Shown: in pieces, positions 61,801 to 64,000 of the stretch
Layout of the letters: each line of letters starts with the position of its first letter
How positions within the stretch are numbered: position 1 is the first letter of the stretch
Source of the DNA: Planctomycetota bacterium
GTDB lineage: Bacteria > Planctomycetota > UBA8742 > UBA2392
Reading direction: 5' to 3'
NCBI GenBank assembly: GCA_020849795.1
Contig: JADZFR010000004.1
Coordinates: 60,339-124,338 of the forward strand
Length of the DNA: 64,000 nt
Program-made: the position numbers and the translations under genes
Notes under the pieces: model-generated
Database searches by the model: none
The model's input: only the letters and a program-made list of their open reading frames with translations
Told to the model about the DNA's origin: nothing

Positions 61801-62596
61801 TGTGGCCACCGGTCATGAAGTAGCCCCAGGTGGAGTTGTTCGATGACTCCCAGATGTTTGTGCCCGTGGACGTATAGGCGATCGTGCCGGCCGACATGTC
61901 GAAGCGGTGCGAGCTGTTCACCACGTCGTGCGTACCCGTGATGGTGATGTTGCCGCCCGTGACAGTGAACTGCTTCAATGCGCTGAACTGGTAGACGTTG
62001 TTGAAGACAACGGTGCCGCCACTGACGTGCAACTCACCGTTGGCCGGGGCTGTGCCGGTCACGCGCGAGCCGACCGTGAGGTTCTGTCCGCCGTTGCGAT
62101 AAGTGCCCTGGCGGATATCCAGCGCCGCGAGCGTGGGCGAGGTGATTAAGCCCGTGACAATCACCGGCGAAAGCTGCACGACTTCCGTCGTGCGCGCAGT
62201 CTTGTTGATGACAAGCTGGTAGAAAGTGCTCGACGACGTGCCGCCGATGTTGGTGTCCGAGTCGCCGACCAGCAGCACCATCGAAGTGCCCTGGGTGAAC
62301 GTGCCGTTGTTCGTCCAGTTGCCGGACATCGACAGGTTACCCGTGCCGCCGTTCAGCACGCCGCTGGCGTTAATGGTCAGGTCGTTGCACACCGCGCCGG
62401 TGACAAGCGTTGGCGCATTCGGCAACGACGTCGTGTCCGGAATGACCACGTTGTCGCCAGCTGTTGGCACTGCCGCCGGGTTCCAGTTCGAAGCTGTTCC
62501 CCAAGCGGTGCTGGTCGCACCCGTCCAGGTTGTCTGCGCCGTGAGCGCGGAAGCAACCACACAAAGTAGCGACAAAACGAAGAGACGCTGACGCAT
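55802..62596 (-). CDS. giant repeat surface protein with C-terminal sorting signal
   Basis: 2264 aa. Signal peptide (FVLSLLCVVASALTAQ). Residues about 20-510 and 515-1000 are two copies of a beta-solenoid-like module, each opening TWTGATSTAWGTA(S/T)NWNP. About 1000-2030 holds seven divergent repeats with GTGNDS-AYSEVAIY and calcium-loop-like DTNANGFWDGGD and DDNANGVFDGAD. An IPT/TIG-like domain (FPAGGVAITIDGNGFNAPFS) follows. The tail is Gly/Lys linker, Cys, then GWALLLGALGLMAIAG and TRRRRA, a MYXO-CTERM-like sorting signal. It is exported, anchored to the surface and probably adhesive. A GGAGG site precedes the start. Confidence 0.85.
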   Translation of the reverse strand: MRQRLFVLSLLCVVASALTAQTTWTGATSTAWGTASNWNPAAVPTAGDNVVIPDTTSLPNAPTLVTGAVCNDLTINASGVLNGGTGNLSMSGNWTNNGTFTQGTSMVLLVGDSDTNIGGTSSSTFYQLVINKTARTTEVVQLSPVIVTGLITSPTLAALDIRQGTYRNGGQNLTVGSRVTGTAPANGELHVSGGTVVFNNVYQFSALKQFTVTGGNITITGTHDVVNSSHRFDMSAGTIAYTSTGTNIWESSNNSTWGYFMTGGHITLSGSIDLNDSGNVFQATGTAIVEFVGSTNTTARLRSSTSSTSTACKFDVSELRVNKTGGATLNIFHQNPAGTNPGDYSIGNLVIGSGGGVTISAANGPGFAWRIGNISTAISLNLSAPTFFVSGSIASTGAGSCIATGSVTMSGSAPTASVLGNNSFSSLTINSPGRTITFGAGNTTTFSGTMILQGVSGNPLLLRSSSASTQWLLQVNGTVTADYCDVQDGNASSAVTVNGGTNSGNNTNWNFGAAPAAHTWTGATSTAWGTATNWNPASVPTATNDVIIPDTSALPNQPTLSATATCRSLTIQASGVLNGSTGTLTVNAHWTNNGTFNAGTSLVIIAGGSTSVIGGSATSTFQRLAITKTGRTIEVLQTAPVVVTGDIAQPTLAALDIRTGTYRNGGNNLTVVNSRVSSTVAALGELHISGGTVSLPEVYQFSALKTFSITGGTVSVRTHQVVNSGHRFEMTGGTLEYTATGASLNLNTSSNNSSPSGVYISGGTVTFNGSVTIGSTPIFQVTGSGKIVFAGSATSSFNLYTGSGTWVVFINELSAEKTGAAVLNVLSTSATLIPSNLSIPTLNVAAGGALSLNGNFATGFGFAIGSISNAGGLTLASTLVSVTGNIATTGAGTLTASATNTTRIAGSATSSITGDSTFQDLTCNIPGRRVNFGAGDTVTINGALVFIGSGANKILLRSTSAGNQWLLQVTGTVTAVHCDVQDSAASSTVYAAPGGVDSGNNTNWQFGSVVTVLASTGATQNIWANDVSGAVNGTFVVENTGASAATLDSIDLRATGTGNDSTAYSEVAIYIDNPSSGNVGSYDAADTIYDAAVTAFATNDGTLVFTDTLALAAASVTRCFVVVKFNGATLPAPGQTFRTIVDDITVTGSPTAGLPSQTMAGHVIQQPQLNVTFPVSTNRPAAWDYTGPGGDGFVFERFQVQNNSPLNVTITQLSLLSFGTVSTAIFTSVELFMDANGSGNWERASDTKIGGTFTSWNTTHNFTNTSIGPNETLLYFTIVKLGGGTAPANGSQFGHFFMSNSAAVGAIFTGTINSGSYRLTIQSASLYVAAEPGTVTQRLANDATDVQTGKFTLSNTSTGTNVNLTSITLSASGTGNDSNAYSQVALYRDTNANGFWDGGDALFGAAATAFAGDNGTRAFTSSALAIAGGSSATFFVVTRMNGATLASAGHTFHTQVTAIVSNVASDGLGLPSAIMQGVQIIDTTLVVSATTGTAAGVYANETGTGGNGFEAGVFTITASGSGTPDLLTITLAASGTGDDSTAYTEVAIYEDSASGAVGSYDNANDTLVDTAAAFPADDGSLVFNVPSGLQPFSVSQAKTYFVVVKLNGSAIPAETFEYTVSAISVGTGAGSSGTPSGTMAGLDINAPDFNITDTSPATQGIAAPGGADYLMQQFEVAYPNGPDNTLTSITFTGSAISGGTLQADIVQADLYRDDNANGVFDGADVQVDTQTGFNGSNQVIFTISGTESQFTAGTTKVYFLMVQFDAATPSGAEYATQLTTASGASTGTNINGTPAPAAGTAPGLIYYANNLNITLNGPVASTTVNSNSQGPGGAGHVIWDGTLTTIAAAWTATELEFEGTGTANANLAYDSLALYEDSNASGVYDAGDALAVAAAAVSFDASSLYLAQLTNTTFAATSSRRFFLVGTLAGSATTGQTLNARITSVTATPPAGGTVTGDVNVDSTALTIDVATITLGNGPTPPANATIDTGVAQTHVLAKFRLTASNQDVTVTQIDFTTAGTGDWVNDLDPTAGVQVWRDNGDGSFDSTTDTQIFQGAGAALVAATFTPSVVVPNAGSVDLWVRLSLLATAAAGASVPETLSLSVPAASAITAGGVTALLGTPAPVSSTLSIVDFFVTTFAPVADFPAGGVAITIDGNGFNAPFSVTIGGALCPGTPVINGTGTQVTGLLVPPGSGTTLAIVVTSGSLPPQTITQTFSYSTVGSTGGGKSKDGGGGCSAQHSGWALLLGALGLMAIAGVTRRRRA

Positions 62597-62788
62597 TTGA
62601 AGCCTCCAAGGCCGAAGTAACTAAACGGTTTCAAGAATGTTGCTGACCAACAAGACAGTTGATGAAGATCATTGGTGTTTCAACTAACGCTCGAATATGG
62701 GTTGGCCATGTCACCCGGTAAAGGAATTCCGCCCGATTTTCATAATATCACATTTCGCACAAATTCCGTGTCATCAGTAGAATACCTC

Positions 62789-62817
62789 TTGACGATAGTC
62801 GTGATAACGAATATATT
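62789..62817 (+). promoter_or_regulatory. near-consensus sigma-70 promoter for the MarR/DinB operon
   Basis: TTGACG (62789-62794), 17-bp spacer, TATATT (62812-62817). The ATG at 62824 begins 6 bp after the -10, so transcription would start at or next to the start codon and the mRNA is probably leaderless. Confidence 0.75.
62795..62814. promoter_or_regulatory. candidate MarR operator within the promoter
   Basis: ATA-g-TCGT-GATA-ACGA-a-TAT is a 20-bp near-perfect inverted repeat filling the -35/-10 spacer. A dimeric MarR product bound here would block polymerase, giving autorepression. This is inference from position and symmetry. Confidence 0.5.
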
Positions 62818-62823
62818 CTTGGC

Positions 62824-63303
62824 ATGACAATTGATCGTGATATTCAGCTCTCCAAACCACTGGCCAACAATGGGATACGCGCGTTCCTTCTTCTTATGCG
62901 CGCATCCAGCGAGATCACCGAGCTCCCAGCCCGCATCACCAGGCAGCACGGCATCACACCCACTCAGTTCAACATCCTGCGCATTCTCCGTGGCTCTCCG
63001 GCTGGACTTCCATGCAGCGAGATCAGCGCTCGAATGGTCGCCCGCGATTCTGATGTGACTAGACTTCTAGATCGTTTGGTGCGATCTGGGCTTGTTGTGC
63101 GTATTGCGTCACATCAAGACAGGCGAGTTGTGCAAGGCCAGATTACGCCAGCCGGCGAGCAACTCTGCGACCGCTTGAACCCGGTGCTGGAAGAACTGCA
63201 CCGCAAGCAGTTCGAGCGATTTGGCGAGCAAAACACGCAACAACTGATCACTCTGCTCGAGCAACTTCGTACCGTCATAAAGGAGCCGGACGATGCCAAG
63301 TGA
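62824..63303 (+). CDS. MarR family transcriptional regulator
   Basis: 159 aa. Winged-helix core: TPTQFNILRILRGSPAGLPC, helix pair SEISARMVARDSDVTRLLDR, and wing GLVVRIASHQDRRVVQGQIT with the DRR typical of MarR wings. It binds DNA as a dimer and usually releases on ligand binding. No ribosome site lies before the ATG, in line with a leaderless transcript. It overlaps the DinB gene by 11 bp and likely regulates it. The upstream region is noticeably AT-rich. Confidence 0.9.
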   Translation: MTIDRDIQLSKPLANNGIRAFLLLMRASSEITELPARITRQHGITPTQFNILRILRGSPAGLPCSEISARMVARDSDVTRLLDRLVRSGLVVRIASHQDRRVVQGQITPAGEQLCDRLNPVLEELHRKQFERFGEQNTQQLITLLEQLRTVIKEPDDAK

Positions 63304-63865
63304 ACTCATGTCGGCTGCCCTGCAACGGCTGGATGAAGCCGACGCCCGCGCCAGACAGCTTGTGGAACCCCTGACAAACGAGCAGGCGAACTGGAAGCCT
63401 TCTGCCAAGAGTTGGTCCGTCAATGAGTGCCTGGAGCACTTGTGCAACTCGCTCAGCAGTTATGCGTCAAAGATGAAACCAGCGATTGAGCGCGCAAAGG
63501 CTGGTGGCAGGCTTGGCGGCGAGCCCTACGCCAAGGGCACCGTGATCGGGCGCTACATCATTCGTGAATTGCGCAAGCCGCCGGGCACAAGCCGGGCACC
63601 CGCCCCGCGCGTTTTCAAGCCGGCGCGCAGTGACTATGTGAAGTCTGATCAGCTCAAGACATTCTTGGAGCACACTCAGCGCGTGCGTGAGTTTGCTGCG
63701 CAGGCTGAAGGGCTGGCGCTTGGCAGCATCAGGTTCGGGACGCCGGTCAGCGCATTGATCCGCGTCAGCCTGGCACAGGCCTTCGAGATTCACGGCTGGC
63801 ACAACCTGCGCCACGTGGCGCAGATCGAGCGCGTCATCAAGCGCGAAAACTTTCCGAAAGCTTGA
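63293..63865 (+). CDS. DinB/YfiT-like four-helix protein
   Basis: 190 aa. DinB_2 pattern: LTNEQANWKPSAKSWSVNEC then LEHLCNSLSSY with His in helix 2, and the closing HGWHNLRHVAQIERV supplying the other two histidines of the metal site. Members include thiol-dependent S-transferases and stress proteins. A GGAG ribosome site lies inside the end of the MarR gene. Co-transcription with a MarR regulator suggests a detoxification response. Confidence 0.85.
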   Translation: MPSELMSAALQRLDEADARARQLVEPLTNEQANWKPSAKSWSVNECLEHLCNSLSSYASKMKPAIERAKAGGRLGGEPYAKGTVIGRYIIRELRKPPGTSRAPAPRVFKPARSDYVKSDQLKTFLEHTQRVREFAAQAEGLALGSIRFGTPVSALIRVSLAQAFEIHGWHNLRHVAQIERVIKRENFPKA

Positions 63866-63876
63866 ATGCACAAGCA

Positions 63877-63902
63877 ACCGGGCCGCCTTTGGGCGGCCCG
63901 GT
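63877..63902. terminator. hairpin between convergent DinB and right-edge gene
   Basis: ACCGGGCCGCC-TTTG-GGCGGCCCGGT, a perfect 11-bp stem between two stop codons. It lacks a good T tract in either direction but could serve both genes. Confidence 0.6.
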
Positions 63903-63924
63903 CCTGGTTTCCTGGTGCTGGCTG

Positions 63925-64000
63925 CTAGGCGCGTTTGCGGCGTTGGATGGTTACTGCTGCGGCTGCTGCGGCCATTGCTGCCATCAGCAATGCCCACGGC
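63925..64000 (-). CDS. C-terminal fragment of a second sorted surface protein (continues beyond window)
   Basis: The last 24 codons before a TAG stop read PWALLMAAMAAAAAAV then TIQRRKRA. This has the same layout as the tail of the giant protein at 55802: aromatic Trp, hydrophobic helix, Arg cluster and final Ala. The frame is open to the window edge. It is therefore the sorting tail of another exported protein whose body lies to the right. Confidence 0.6.
   Translation of the reverse strand, partial: PWALLMAAMAAAAAAVTIQRRKRA

Noticed and set aside
55802..62596. Frameshifted cluster of separate genes rather than one giant gene
   Set aside because: One uninterrupted frame runs from a signal peptide with a good ribosome site to a sorting tail, and repeats continue across it.

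Overview
The window is a GC-rich, densely coded bacterial chromosome segment with about 54 protein genes, two tRNAs and one probable structured non-coding RNA. The organism is Gram-negative: it has a large BamA-type outer-membrane assembly protein and LPS heptose genes (hldE, gmhA, an LpxH-like phosphoesterase). It also has an archaeal/eukaryote-type prolyl-tRNA synthetase, two small sigma-factor/partner pairs, a MoxR-DUF58-DUF4129-DUF4350-SpoIIM-RDD cluster, a tricorn-like protease and a giant repeat protein with a Cys/Trp-hydrophobic-Arg C-terminal sorting signal. This combination fits a planctomycete-like or other deep Gram-negative lineage (PVC or myxobacteria-like). That placement is inference; no rRNA is present to settle it.

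Layout. 0-5 kb: end of a TPR gene, an unknown gene, a secreted esterase with a PDZ domain, and a sigma factor with a DUF4349 partner. 5-6.5 kb: a retron-type reverse transcriptase (RT) preceded by a 151-nt segment that folds like a retron msr-msd RNA; this is the most notable locus. 6.5-11 kb: bamA and a Tdh-like dehydrogenase. 11-14 kb: a small unknown gene, an Mrr-like restriction endonuclease and an MFS transporter. 14-18 kb: dihaem-type cytochrome c, CMD-like protein, pirin, cinA. 18-23 kb: LPS genes and a ChaN-like protein. 23-26 kb: a three-gene set of visibly lower GC with an orphan HK97-fold capsid-like protein, an unknown protein and a PDZ protein. 26-33 kb: unknown secreted protein, sigma/FecR pair, methyltransferase, tRNA-Arg, isoaspartyl peptidase and two paralogous membrane proteins. 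33-42 kb: tricorn-like protease, membrane protein, tRNA-Met with a duplicated 3' tail, MoxR, TPR protein, SDR, proS. 42-50 kb: the MoxR/DUF58 envelope cluster. 50-56 kb: sulfotransferase, AAC(3)-like acyltransferase and zinc-ribbon operon, small membrane proteins, proC. 55.8-62.6 kb: the giant surface protein. 62.8-64 kb: a MarR/DinB pair behind a near-consensus promoter, then the C-terminus of another protein with the same kind of sorting signal.

How the parts relate. BamA, the LPS genes, the MoxR cluster, the sigma/FecR pair and the sorted surface proteins describe an elaborate outer envelope. The retron and the Mrr nuclease lie within 6 kb of each other and form a small defence-like patch. 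The capsid-like trio stands apart in composition and has no other phage genes beside it, so it may be a domesticated shell or a phage relic.
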